Source of the DNA: Streptomyces odontomachi
Lineage (GTDB): Bacteria; Actinomycetota; Actinomycetes; Streptomycetales; Streptomycetaceae
Direction of reading: 5' to 3'
Length of the DNA: 64,000 nt
Assembly (NCBI RefSeq): GCF_024435355.1
Contig: NZ_JAMJWG010000022.1
Location: 62,001 to 126,000 of the forward strand
The translations under genes were made by a program, and so were the position numbers. Of the stretch, positions 25,365-33,471 are shown piece by piece. The first letter of the stretch is position 1; every line of letters begins with the position of its first letter. A model generated the notes under the pieces. It searched no databases, was not told where the DNA came from, and worked only from the letters and a program-made list of their open reading frames with translations.

Positions 25365-25877
25365 TCAGTGGCCGGGTCCCTGGTCGGCGGCGCCGTGCGC
25401 GTCCACCAGGGCGCGCAGGGCGCGGGCATCGGTGAGGGCGCGCCGTTTCGCGAGGCCGGGCTGGATGCCGAGGGCGGGCAGGCTGGTGCCGTCGCTCAGG
25501 TTCAGGAACACCCAGGGGTCACCAGATCGCAGGGTGACGTGCAGGATCTCGGCCCAGTCGAGCCGGCGGCTGCTGACGATGTTGACGACCGTGACACCGG
25601 TCACGTCGGCAACCACCTTCGGCCTGCTCAGCAGGACGAGTGCGGCGAACAGCATTCCCCCGGTGAGGACGAAGCTGAGCCTCTCCCCCGGGCCGACCGA
25701 AGGCAGCAGCAGGGCGATGACGGTGAGCACCACGAAGAGCGCGCCGCCGCCGATCAGCAGGACCGCACGGGTGAGCGCCGGCCGGAAGGTGACGGGCAGC
25801 GCCGGCAGCTCCGGGGCCCCGGGCCCCGGCAGGACGCGCTCCGGCGGGGCGGCGTCGGGTGTCGTTCGGTCCGTCAT
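25365..25877 (-). CDS. PH-domain-containing membrane protein
   Basis: This 170-residue protein has two adjacent membrane helices (AVLLIGGGALFVVLTVIALLL and LSFVLTGGMLFAALVLL) and then a bacterial PH-like domain (VVADVTGVTVVNIVSSRRLDW, EILHVTLRSGDPWVFLNLSDG). The function is unknown. ATG 25877 follows GGGAGCATCC. It lies 34 nt after hisG on the same strand and is probably the last gene of that transcript; the hisG-adjacent position is one I recall from other streptomycetes. Confidence 0.82.
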   Translation of the reverse strand: MTDRTTPDAAPPERVLPGPGAPELPALPVTFRPALTRAVLLIGGGALFVVLTVIALLLPSVGPGERLSFVLTGGMLFAALVLLSRPKVVADVTGVTVVNIVSSRRLDWAEILHVTLRSGDPWVFLNLSDGTSLPALGIQPGLAKRRALTDARALRALVDAHGAADQGPGH

Positions 25878-25911
25878 GACGGATGCTCCCGGGAGGGCTG
25901 CGCGGTGGTCG

Positions 25912-26781
25912 TCACAGGCGGCAGGCGTGGATGGCCGTGGTCAGGATGGCCCGCGCCCCCAGCGCATAGAGGTCGTCCATGATGCGCTGCGCGCCCTTGG
26001 CAGGCACCATGGCGCGCACGGCGACCCAGCCCTCGTTGTGCAGGGGGGAGACGGTCGGGGACTCCAGACCGGGGGTGAGGGCGACGGCCTGCTCCAGGTG
26101 CTCGGCGCGGCAGTCGTAGTCCATCATCACGTACGTCCTGGCCACCAGGACGCCCTGGAGACGGCGCAGGAACTGCTCCACCTTGGGCTGGTCCTCGGTG
26201 CCGGAGCGCGCCGCGTCACGCGAGCTGCGTGCCTGGATGACGACGGCCTCGGAGTGCATGATCGGCTCTCCTATGACCTCCAGGCCGGCGTTGCGCAGCG
26301 AGGTGCCGGTCTCCACGACGTCCGCGATGACGTCCGCGACGCCCAGCTCCACGGAGGTCTCCACCGCCCCGTCGAGGTGCACCACGGCGGCGTCGATGCC
26401 CTGGTCGGCGAGGTGGCCGGCGACGATGCCCTCGTACGAGGTGGCGATGGTCCGGCCGGCGAGGTCCTTCACGTCCGACGCCGTGCCGGGCCGCGTGGCG
26501 TAGCGGAACGTGGAGCGGGCGAACCCGAGCGCCAGGATCTCCTCGGCTTCGGCTCCGGAGTCGACCAGCAGGTCACGCCCGGTGATGCCGATGTCGAGGC
26601 GGCCGGAGGCGACGTAGATCGCGATGTCGCGGGGGCGCAGGTAGAAGAACTCGACCTCGTTGGCGGGGTCGACGATCACCAGTTCCTTGGAGTCCCGTCG
26701 CTGCTGGTACCCGGCCTCATGGAGCATCTCCGACGCAGGCCCGGAGAGTGAACCCTTGTTGGGGACGGCGATGCGCAGCAT
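25912..26781 (-). CDS. hisG: ATP phosphoribosyltransferase (long form)
   Basis: This 289-residue enzyme catalyses the first step of histidine synthesis, joining ATP and PRPP. It starts LRIAVPNKGSLSGPASEML and carries DIGITGRDLLVDSG, the PRPP-binding loop ADVIADVVETGTSLRNAGL, and a C-terminal ACT-like regulatory domain (VMMDYDCRAEHLEQAVALTPGLESPTV), so it is the long, histidine-inhibited form that does not need HisZ. ATG 26781 is preceded by AAAGGA. It lies 121 nt after hisE on the same strand. Confidence 0.97.
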   Translation of the reverse strand: MLRIAVPNKGSLSGPASEMLHEAGYQQRRDSKELVIVDPANEVEFFYLRPRDIAIYVASGRLDIGITGRDLLVDSGAEAEEILALGFARSTFRYATRPGTASDVKDLAGRTIATSYEGIVAGHLADQGIDAAVVHLDGAVETSVELGVADVIADVVETGTSLRNAGLEVIGEPIMHSEAVVIQARSSRDAARSGTEDQPKVEQFLRRLQGVLVARTYVMMDYDCRAEHLEQAVALTPGLESPTVSPLHNEGWVAVRAMVPAKGAQRIMDDLYALGARAILTTAIHACRL

Positions 26782-26902
26782 GAGCTCGGATTCCTTTGCG
26801 GGAAGGGGCTTCGAACGGAAGGGATGCGAACGGGGGAAGGGTGCGGGGGTGCCACGGGGACGGGCGGGCGGCGGTGCCGGGCGGGCGCGGCGGCCGGGCC
26901 GT

Positions 26903-27175
26903 TCAGAGATGGGCGTAGACGTCGTCGAGGCTGATGCCGCGGGCGACCATCATCACTTGGAGGTGGTAGAGCAGCTGCGAGATCTCCTCGGCTGTGGCGG
27001 CGTCGCCTTCGTGCTCGGCGGCCATCCACACCTCGGCGGCCTCCTCGACGATCTTCTTGCCGATCGCATGCACTCCCTTACCGACCAGCTCGGCGGTGCG
27101 GGAGGTGGCGGGGTCGCCGTGGGCGGCCTTCTGCTGGAGCTCGGTGAACAGCTCCTCGAACGTCTTCCTGGACAT
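26903..27175 (-). CDS. hisE: Phosphoribosyl-ATP pyrophosphatase
   Basis: This 90-residue enzyme hydrolyses phosphoribosyl-ATP to phosphoribosyl-AMP, the second step of histidine synthesis. The MazG-like helices read TFEELFTELQQKA and KKIVEEAAEVWMAAEHEG, with the metal-binding EExxEv pattern. The ATG at 27175 follows AGGGGCCATC; the frame opens ten codons earlier. It is followed by hisG. The gap to ribH is occupied by a MITE-like element. Confidence 0.96.
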   Translation of the reverse strand: MSRKTFEELFTELQQKAAHGDPATSRTAELVGKGVHAIGKKIVEEAAEVWMAAEHEGDAATAEEISQLLYHLQVMMVARGISLDDVYAHL

Positions 27176-27274
27176 GATGGCCCCTACTCTACGCGGCCCT
27201 GCCACGCCCTCTTCACGGCGATGGCCGGTGTGGTCACTCCCCCTCGCCCCCGCCGACGGTCGGGCGGGTGCTAG

Positions 27275-27538
27275 GTCCTGTCGTCAAACTCCCGTCGTTG
27301 CCCGAAGGGCGGCCCGGCGGCTCCCCCACTGCCTGAAGGGCGTGGGCGGTACCCCCAGTGCGTGTTCTGGGGGTCCCCCCTGCTCGAAGAGCTTGGGGGA
27401 GTGCCGGGCGCGAGTCCGCGTACGCATGGGGGCACCTCCCACGCCGTTCAGGCAGTGGGGGAGTACGTGGGCTTGTGCCCGGTGCGGCGAGAGGGCGTGC
27501 ATGACGCCGCCGGGCAGACGGGAGTTTGACGACAGGGC
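27275..27538. mobile_element. 264-bp MITE-like element with 22-bp terminal inverted repeats and CTAG flanks
   Basis: The left end (27275-27296) begins GTCCTGTCGTCAAACTCCCG. The right end (27517-27538) is its inverted complement with one mismatch in 22. Both ends are flanked by CTAG (27271-27274 and 27539-27542), as expected for a 4-bp target duplication of the kind made by some IS5-family elements. There is no transposase. The interior holds two facing copies of a palindromic sequence (CCCCCACTGCCTGAAGGGCG and CCCACGCCGTTCAGGCAGTG). The right CTAG contains the ribH stop codon. The parent transposon family is inferred from the end sequence and target site. Confidence 0.85.
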
Positions 27539-28018
27539 CTAGGCCCCGGGAATGCTCCGCAGGGTGGCCGCGGTGGCGACGGCCGCTGTGACGGCCTCGT
27601 GGCCCTTGTCCTCGTTGGAGCCCGCCAGGCCGGCGCGTTCCAGGGCCTGCTCCTCGGTGTCGCAGGTGAGCACGCCGAAGCCGATGGGCACGCCGGTGGT
27701 GATGGAGACCTGGGTCAGGCCCTGGGTGACGCCCTGGCACACGTAGTCGAAGTGCGGGGTGCCGCCTCGGATGACCACCCCGAGGGCGACCACCGCGTCG
27801 TAGCCGCGCACCGCAAGCGCCCGGGCGGCGACCGGCAACTCGAAGCTGCCCGGCACGCGCAGCACGGTGGCGTCCGCGATGTCGAGCTCGTCGAGGGCGC
27901 GCCGGGCGCCGTCCAGCAGACCGTCCATGATCTTCTCGTGCCATTGGGCGGCGACGACGGCGACCTTGAGGCCGCTGCCGTTCGTCACGCTCACTTCGGG
28001 TGCGCCCTTGCCGCTCAC
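27539..28018 (-). CDS. ribH: 6,7-dimethyl-8-ribityllumazine synthase
   Basis: This 159-residue enzyme condenses the ribityl-pyrimidine with dihydroxybutanone phosphate in riboflavin synthesis and normally assembles as a capsid-like or pentameric shell. Diagnostic segments are VVAAQWHEKIMDGLLDGA, RVPGSFELPVAARALA, GVVIRGGTPHFDYVCQGVTQGL and FGVLTCDTEEQALERAG. The GTG start at 28018 has AAGGAG upstream. The TAG stop lies in the CTAG that flanks the adjacent MITE-like element, so the insertion left the protein intact but replaced its 3' untranslated region. Confidence 0.97.
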   Translation of the reverse strand: MSGKGAPEVSVTNGSGLKVAVVAAQWHEKIMDGLLDGARRALDELDIADATVLRVPGSFELPVAARALAVRGYDAVVALGVVIRGGTPHFDYVCQGVTQGLTQVSITTGVPIGFGVLTCDTEEQALERAGLAGSNEDKGHEAVTAAVATAATLRSIPGA

Positions 28019-28099
28019 GTGCTGTTCTCCTTGGTGCCGGGGTGATGCATACGAGGATGGGGGGATGGAGGGGACGGGGTGCCGGGCTGCCCGGTGCCG

Positions 28100-29446
28100 T
28101 CACTGGTTGCCGCAGGCGGCCATGGCGGGGGCGTCAAGGCCGGGCAGGTCGTGGCCCATGCGGTCGCGCTTGGTGCGCAGGTAGCGCAGGTTGTGCTCGC
28201 CGACCTGGACGGGCATCGGCTCGCGGCCGGCGACGTGGATGCCGTGGCCGACGAGGGCGTCCGTCTTGTCCGGGTTGTTGGTCATCAACCGGACGCTGCG
28301 CACCCCGAGGTCGGCGAGGATCTGCGCGCTCGCCCCGTAGTCGCGTGCGTCCGCGGGCAGCCCCAGCTCCAGGTTGGCGTCGAGGGTGTCGCGGCCGCGT
28401 TCCTGGAGTTCGTAGGCGCGCAGTTTGGACAGCAGTCCGATGCCGCGCCCCTCGTGGCCGCGCAGGTAGACCACGACGCCGCGGCCCTCCTTGGTGATCC
28501 GCGCCATGGCGGCGCGCAGCTGGGGGCCGCAGTCGCAGCGCAGCGAGCCGAACACATCGCCGGTGAGGCACTCGGAGTGCACCCGTACCAGGACCTCTTC
28601 GCCGTCCGCGAGGTCACCGTGCACGAGGGCGACGTGCTCGACGCCGTCCAGGCCGGAACGGTAGCCGTAGGCGGTGAACTCGCCGGTGGCGGTGGGCAGC
28701 CGTACCGCCGCCTCGCGGTGCACGCTGGGCTCGGGCGGGAGGGCTTCCTGCTCGGGCGAAGGCGCGCTTTCGATGCCGCGCCGGTAGGCGATCAGGTCGG
28801 CGATGGAGATGATCGTCAGGCCGTGCTTGCGGGCGAACGGGATCAGTTCGGTCAGCCTGAGCATGGTGCCGTCCTCGCCGGCGATCTCGACGATGGCGCC
28901 CGCGGGGCGCAGCCCGGCGAGCCTGGCCAGGTCGACCGCGGCCTCGGTGTGGCCGGCCCGGGCCAGCACTCCACCGGGGCGGGCGCGCAGCGGGAAGACA
29001 TGGCCGGGCCGCACGAAGTCGCCGGGCCGGCGGGTGCCGTCGGCCAGCAGCCGCAGCGTGCAGGACCGGTCGGCCGCGGAGATCCCGGTGGTCACGCCGT
29101 GCTCGGCGGACGCGTCGACGGACACTGTGAAAGCGGTCCTCAGGGCCTCGGTGTTCTGCTCGACCATCTGCGGCAGCTGGAGCCGGTCGACGTCCGCCGC
29201 ATCCATCGGTGCGCAGATCAGGCCACGGCACTCGGACATCATGAAGGCCACGATCTCGGGGGTGGCCAGCTCGGCGGCGACGATCAGATCGCCCTCGTTC
29301 TCGCGGTCCTCGTCGTCGACGACCACCACGGGGCGGCCCGCTGCGATGTCGGCGATGGCCTGCGGGACGGGGTCGAGGCCGGTGGGTGCCGGGGCGGCGT
29401 GGTCGGCGGGGTCGGCGGCGGGGTGCCGGATGGGTGCCGTGCTCAT
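28100..29446 (-). CDS. ribBA: Bifunctional DHBP synthase / GTP cyclohydrolase II
   Basis: This 448-residue fusion supplies both riboflavin precursors. The N-terminal half is 3,4-dihydroxy-2-butanone 4-phosphate synthase (VVVDDEDRENEGDLIVAAE, HTEAAVDLARLAGL). The C-terminal half is GTP cyclohydrolase II with zinc-binding cysteines in HSECLTGDVFGSLRCDCGPQ and the RGHEGRGIGL loop. The ATG at 29446 follows GAAGGAG and overlaps the stop of the PnuC-like transporter gene by 4 nt. ribH follows after 81 nt. Confidence 0.96.
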   Translation of the reverse strand: MSTAPIRHPAADPADHAAPAPTGLDPVPQAIADIAAGRPVVVVDDEDRENEGDLIVAAELATPEIVAFMMSECRGLICAPMDAADVDRLQLPQMVEQNTEALRTAFTVSVDASAEHGVTTGISAADRSCTLRLLADGTRRPGDFVRPGHVFPLRARPGGVLARAGHTEAAVDLARLAGLRPAGAIVEIAGEDGTMLRLTELIPFARKHGLTIISIADLIAYRRGIESAPSPEQEALPPEPSVHREAAVRLPTATGEFTAYGYRSGLDGVEHVALVHGDLADGEEVLVRVHSECLTGDVFGSLRCDCGPQLRAAMARITKEGRGVVVYLRGHEGRGIGLLSKLRAYELQERGRDTLDANLELGLPADARDYGASAQILADLGVRSVRLMTNNPDKTDALVGHGIHVAGREPMPVQVGEHNLRYLRTKRDRMGHDLPGLDAPAMAACGNQ

Positions 29447-30096
29447 GCGGGGGCTCCTTCCAGGGCGGGCTGCGCCGTCTGCCGCGAGCGCAGCCACCAG
29501 GCGCGCATGCCCCACAGGACGAGGGCGCCGTAGACGAGGTAGATGAGTCCGGAGAAGGCGAGTCCGCTGGTGAAGTTGAGCGGTACGCCGACGGCGTCGA
29601 CGAGCAGCCAGGCGAACCAGAACTCGACGAGGCCGCGGGCCTGCGCCACCATCGCGACCAGCGTGCCGACGAACACGTAGGCGTCCGGCCACGGGTTCCA
29701 GGACAGCGACGGGTAGGCGGTGAACAGGCCGCCGACGGCGAGGGTGCCGACGGCGGCGCCGGCCAGCAGCAGGCCGCGCTCGCGCCACGAGGCGAACCGG
29801 ATGACGAGTTCACCGTCCTCGCTCCGGCGCCGGCCGCTCGTCCACTGCTGCCAGCCCCACACCGCCGTCACGATGATCACCAGCTGCTTGCCCACGCTGC
29901 CGGACTGCTGGACGGAGATGTTCGCGGCGATCAGGATCACCGCGGACAGCAGTTGGGCCGGCCAGGTCCACACGGAACGCAGCCAGCCGAGGGCGAGTGC
30001 GATCAGACCGATGGTGTTGCCGGCCAGGTCGGACCAGATGATGTGCTGTCCGACGGCGGTGAACGCCTCGGAGTTGAGCCAGTCGACCGCGCTCAC
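29443..30096 (-). CDS. ribM: PnuC-family vitamin transporter, probable riboflavin uptake protein
   Basis: This 217-residue membrane protein has about seven hydrophobic segments and the family's aromatic signature (AVWGWQQWTSG, LSWNPWPDAYVFVGTLVAMVAQ, LVEFWFAWLLVDAVGVPLNF). PnuC relatives move nicotinamide riboside, thiamine or riboflavin without ATP. The position inside a riboflavin operon under an FMN riboswitch makes riboflavin the likely substrate (the RibM type). The GTG start overlaps the ribE stop as GTGA, and the stop overlaps the ribBA start as ATGA, so the three genes are translationally coupled. Confidence 0.9.
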   Translation of the reverse strand: MSAVDWLNSEAFTAVGQHIIWSDLAGNTIGLIALALGWLRSVWTWPAQLLSAVILIAANISVQQSGSVGKQLVIIVTAVWGWQQWTSGRRRSEDGELVIRFASWRERGLLLAGAAVGTLAVGGLFTAYPSLSWNPWPDAYVFVGTLVAMVAQARGLVEFWFAWLLVDAVGVPLNFTSGLAFSGLIYLVYGALVLWGMRAWWLRSRQTAQPALEGAPA

Positions 30097-30743
30097 TTCA
30101 CCGACTCCTTCGTCTGACCGTCCTGGTGGGGTGCCGTGCCGGTGGCGGTGGACCGTTCGGCGGCCAGCAGCCGCTCGACGTACTTGGCGATGACGTCCAC
30201 TTCGAGGTTGACCTGCTCGCCGGGTTCCTTGATGCCGAGGGTGGTCAGCGCGAGGGTGGTGGGGATGAGGCTGATGGTGAAGTAGTCGGGGCCGGCGTCG
30301 ACCACGGTGAGGCTGACGCCGTCGACGGTGATGGAGCCCTTCTCGACGACGTAGCGGGCGAGCGGGACGGGCAGCTCGATCTTGACGATCTCCCAGTTGT
30401 CGGAGCGCTTGCGCTCCAGGAGCGTGCCGACACCGTCGACGTGGCCCTGCACGATGTGGCCGCCGAGCCGTCCGCCGACGGCGGTGGGCCGCTCCAGGTT
30501 GACCCGGGAGCCGAGCCGCAGCGCACCGAGGCTGGACCTGTTCAGGGTCTCCGCCATCACGTCCGCGGTGAACTCGTCACCCGTCAGGTCCACGACCGTC
30601 AGGCACACGCCGTTGACGGCGATGGAGTCGCCGTGCCGTGCGCCCGCCGTGACGGCGGGTCCGCGCAGCCTGAAGCGGGAGGCGTCGCCGAGGTTGTCGA
30701 CGGCGGTGACCTCGCCCAGCTCTTCAACGATTCCGGTGAACAC
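30093..30743 (-). CDS. ribE: Riboflavin synthase, alpha chain
   Basis: This 216-residue enzyme dismutates two lumazines to riboflavin. It shows the internal duplication of the family: FTGIVEELGEV with DSIAVNGVCLTVVDL in the first barrel, and GHIVQGHVDGVGTL with GSITVDGVSLTVVDAG in the second. The GTG at 30743 is preceded by AAGGAG, which overlaps the end of ribD; only one base separates the ribD stop from this start. The Asn/Asp-Gly-x-x-Leu-Thr-Val motifs are intact in both halves. Confidence 0.96.
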   Translation of the reverse strand: MFTGIVEELGEVTAVDNLGDASRFRLRGPAVTAGARHGDSIAVNGVCLTVVDLTGDEFTADVMAETLNRSSLGALRLGSRVNLERPTAVGGRLGGHIVQGHVDGVGTLLERKRSDNWEIVKIELPVPLARYVVEKGSITVDGVSLTVVDAGPDYFTISLIPTTLALTTLGIKEPGEQVNLEVDVIAKYVERLLAAERSTATGTAPHQDGQTKESVK

Positions 30744-30744
30744 T

Positions 30745-31860
30745 TCAGGACTCCTTCGGGGGAAGGGTGGCGGTGATGCGTACATCGGGCCCGATGCGGA
30801 CGATCTCGGTCATGTCGAGCCGCAACGCGCCGGTCAGGGTGGGGATTCCCGCGCCCGCCAGCGCGGCGGGCCCGGCGCCGAGCAGGGCGGGGGCGAGGTA
30901 GCCGACCACGCGGTCGACGACGCCTGCGGCCACGAAGGACCCGGCGAGCGTCGGCCCGCCTTCGAGCAGTACGGAGCGGATGCCACGGGCGTGCAGGGCG
31001 GCCAGCAGGGCGACCACGTCCAAGCCGCGGTGGGCCCCTTCGCCGTGCCCGGTGGTGGTGCGCGGCAGCCGTAGCACGTCGCAGAGCCCGTCCAGGTGGG
31101 CGGTGTCGGCGTGCTCGGCGACCGCGACCAGCGTCGGCGCGGTGTCGTCCAGGACACGGGCGCCGGGCTTGACGGCGGTGGCGGAGCCGTCGACGACCAC
31201 GCGGAGCGGTTGCAGGGCGCCGGTGACGCCGCGGACGGCCAGCTGCGGATCGTCGGCCCGTGCGGTGCCGGCGCCGACCACGACCGCGTCGCTCACGGCG
31301 CGCAGCCGGTGCACATCGGCGCGGGCCGCTTCGGAGGTGATCCACTGGCTGGTGCCGTCGGCGGCGGCGATGCGTCCGTCGAGGGTGGCGGCGTACTTGT
31401 AGGTGACGTGCGGGCGGCCGCGGCGTACGGAGGTCAGCCAGGCGGCGTTGCCCTCCTCGGCCTCGTCCGCGAGCAGGCCGGACGCCACGTCGACGCCGGC
31501 GGCGCGCAGCGTCCGGGCACCGCCGGTGGCGGTGGCGTCGGGGTCGGCGACCGCGTAGACGACGCGGGCGAGACCTGCGTCGATGAGGGCCTGGGCACAG
31601 GGTCCGGTGCGGCCGGTGTGATTGCAGGGTTCGAGGGTGACGACGGCGGTGCCGCCGCGGGCCCGTGCGCCGGCCGCGCGCAGCGCGTGCACCTCGGCGT
31701 GCGGGCCGCCGGCGCGCTGGTGGTAGCCCTCGCCCACCACGTGCCCTGCGGGGTCCAGCAGGACGCAGCCGACGACCGGATTGGGGCGGGTGAAGCCGAG
31801 GCCGAGCGCGGCGAGTTCGATCGCGCGTCGCATCGCGGCGGTTTCGGCTGCGGTGGCCAC
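30745..31860 (-). CDS. ribD: Bifunctional riboflavin deaminase/reductase
   Basis: This 371-residue enzyme deaminates and then reduces the pyrimidine intermediate of riboflavin synthesis. The N-terminal cytidine-deaminase-like domain carries HAEVHALRAAG and the zinc motif TLEPCNHTGRTGPC. The C-terminal reductase domain has RPHVTYKYAATLDGRIAA and SVLLEGGPTLAGSF. The GTG at 31860 follows AGGAGGACCC, a near-perfect ribosome site; the frame remains open for 53 codons upstream but this is leader sequence. It is the first gene after the FMN riboswitch. Confidence 0.95.
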   Translation of the reverse strand: MATAAETAAMRRAIELAALGLGFTRPNPVVGCVLLDPAGHVVGEGYHQRAGGPHAEVHALRAAGARARGGTAVVTLEPCNHTGRTGPCAQALIDAGLARVVYAVADPDATATGGARTLRAAGVDVASGLLADEAEEGNAAWLTSVRRGRPHVTYKYAATLDGRIAAADGTSQWITSEAARADVHRLRAVSDAVVVGAGTARADDPQLAVRGVTGALQPLRVVVDGSATAVKPGARVLDDTAPTLVAVAEHADTAHLDGLCDVLRLPRTTTGHGEGAHRGLDVVALLAALHARGIRSVLLEGGPTLAGSFVAAGVVDRVVGYLAPALLGAGPAALAGAGIPTLTGALRLDMTEIVRIGPDVRITATLPPKES

Positions 31861-32013
31861 CGGGTCCTCCTGCCTCTCGGGCACGGACTCCGGGGCGTGT
31901 CGATGACGACACAGATCAACGGACGAGGGCCTTCCTGCGCAGCCGACGCCGGGTCCCGACCCGTCGCACGGGCCACGGACCACTGGCGGCGTGCACGTAA
32001 GCGCCCGCCCGCC

Positions 32014-32140
32014 GCGCACTGCCTCCCATCCGGACTTTCACCGTCGGTCCAGGAATTTCACCTGGTCAACCGGTCGCTGGAGGCGACCGGGTCGCGGACT
32101 ATAACCGCCGGTTCGGACTTTCACCGACCCCGGAGTGCGC
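32014..32140 (-). promoter_or_regulatory. FMN riboswitch (RFN element)
   Basis: On the minus strand the conserved RFN core is present: GGGGTCGGTGAAAGTCCGAA, then CCGGCGGTTATAGTCCGCGA, an ACCGGTCGCC...GGCGACC-type arm, ACCAGGTGAAATTCCTGG, and CGGTGAAAGTCCGGATGGGA before GGCAGTGCGC. The outer P1 helix pairs GCGCACT (32140-32134) with AGTGCGC (32020-32014). A leader of about 150 nt without an obvious U-rich terminator follows before ribD, so control may be at the ribosome site. FMN binding should reduce expression of ribD-ribE-ribM-ribBA-ribH. Confidence 0.95.
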
Positions 32141-32377
32141 TGCTTGTGGTTCGCACCCAGTCTGCCACGTCCGACCGCGACCCAACCGGACCGCCCCTGT
32201 GGGCTCACTCACAGTCACCCGGAGCAGCCCGGCGCACCGCGAGACCACCCGGTCGTGCCTGGTGCCACGGCCAGGGCCGCGCCCCGTGCGACACAGCGAC
32301 GGCCGGCGGCCCTCGGCGACGGTGACGCGGCGTCGCCCGCCGCCGCGGCTGTCGGGCTCCTCTGGCACGCTGGCAGC

Positions 32378-33301
32378 GTGACCACTGCGCTTGCGGAAGA
32401 GTTCGAAACCCACCGGCCTCGGCTGTTCTCCCTCGCCTACCGCATGCTCGGTTCCGCCGCCGAGGCGGAGGACGCGGTGCAGGATGCGTATCTGCGCTGG
32501 GGGCACCGCCCGCACCCGTCAGGCAGCGGGGCAGGCGCCGAGCGTGAGGGCATCGAGCAGCCCGCTGCGTGGCTGACGACGGTGCTCACCCGGCTCTGCC
32601 TGAACCGTCTCACCTCTGCGCGCGCCCGGCGGGAGCGTTATGTCGGCCCCTGGCTGCCGGAGCCGGTGCTCACCGCGGACGGCGCGCTCGGGCCCCTGGA
32701 GTCCGTCGAGCAGCGCGACGCCGTCTCCACGGCGCTGCTGCTCCTGCTGGAGCGGCTCACCCCGGTGGAGCGCGCCGTGTACGTGTTGCGGGAGGCGTTC
32801 GCGTACAGCCACCGGGAGGTCGCCGAGACGCTCGACCTCAGCGAGGCCAACGCACGGCAGCTGTACCGCCGCGCCACCGCGCACGTCGCCGCGCCCGAGC
32901 GACGCTTCAGCGCCGAGCCGGAGCGGCTGCGCGCCCTGGTCGAGTCGTTCCTCGCGGCGGCACGTGACGGCGACCTGAGCCGGCTCGAAACGCTGCTGGC
33001 CAAGGACGTGACCTGGTCGGGCGACGGGGGCGGCAAGGCCAGGGCGGGGCGCCGGCCGATCGAGGGGAGGACCAAGGTCGTGCGCTTCCTCGCCGGCGGT
33101 GCCATCAAGTTCGCGGGCGGCATGGACTTCCAGATCACCGAGGTCAACGGCGCGCCCGGGCTGCTGATCCGGGAGGACGCACAGCTGATCGCGGTCGCCA
33201 CGTTCGAGCTGCGCGACGACGTCATCGCCGAGATGCGGGCCGTGGTGAACCCGGACAAGCTGGCCTACGTGGCCCGCCAGCTGGCGGGCGAGCGCCTCTG
33301 A
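32378..33301 (+). CDS. ECF41-type sigma factor with C-terminal SnoaL-like domain
   Basis: This 307-residue sigma factor has region 2 (FETHRPRLFSLAYRMLGSAA, AEDAVQDAYLRW), region 4 (LTPVERAVYVLREAFAYSHR, then VAETLDLSEANARQLYRRA), and a fused C-terminal SnoaL-like domain that regulates it in place of an anti-sigma factor. The three ECF41 signature motifs are present: WLPEP (92-96), DGGGK (216-220) and NPDKL (291-295). The GTG at 32378 was chosen from the family N-terminus; upstream sequence belongs to the rib promoter region. The next gene is an oxidoreductase preceded by an ECF41-like promoter. Confidence 0.92.
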   Translation: MTTALAEEFETHRPRLFSLAYRMLGSAAEAEDAVQDAYLRWGHRPHPSGSGAGAEREGIEQPAAWLTTVLTRLCLNRLTSARARRERYVGPWLPEPVLTADGALGPLESVEQRDAVSTALLLLLERLTPVERAVYVLREAFAYSHREVAETLDLSEANARQLYRRATAHVAAPERRFSAEPERLRALVESFLAAARDGDLSRLETLLAKDVTWSGDGGGKARAGRRPIEGRTKVVRFLAGGAIKFAGGMDFQITEVNGAPGLLIREDAQLIAVATFELRDDVIAEMRAVVNPDKLAYVARQLAGERL

Positions 33302-33355
33302 CGCCGCCGGGTGCCCCCTCCCCGCTGCGCGGGTCCCCTACAGGTCCGGGCCGGC

Positions 33356-33382
33356 TGTCACATCCACGGCCGCTCGCCGGTC
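33356..33382 (+). promoter_or_regulatory. ECF41-type target promoter
   Basis: TGTCACA (33356-33362), then 16 bp, then GGTC (33379-33382), closely match the TGTCACA / CGTC promoter described for ECF41 sigma factors, with one mismatch in the -10 part. It lies 90 bp before the oxidoreductase start and after the sigma-factor gene, the expected place for the sigma factor's own target. Confidence 0.65.
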
Positions 33383-33471
33383 TTGGGATGAGGAGACCGG
33401 GAGTCGGCGCCGTGAGGGTCCGGGCGGCCCTCCGGCAACGCCGGTTCGTTCGAAGGGGGTTGGAGAAGGCG

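Noticed and set aside
27284..27502. Short ORF within the 264-bp element as a transposase remnant
   Set aside because: The 72-residue translation is His/Pro-rich and arises from the internal palindromes; there is no transposase motif.
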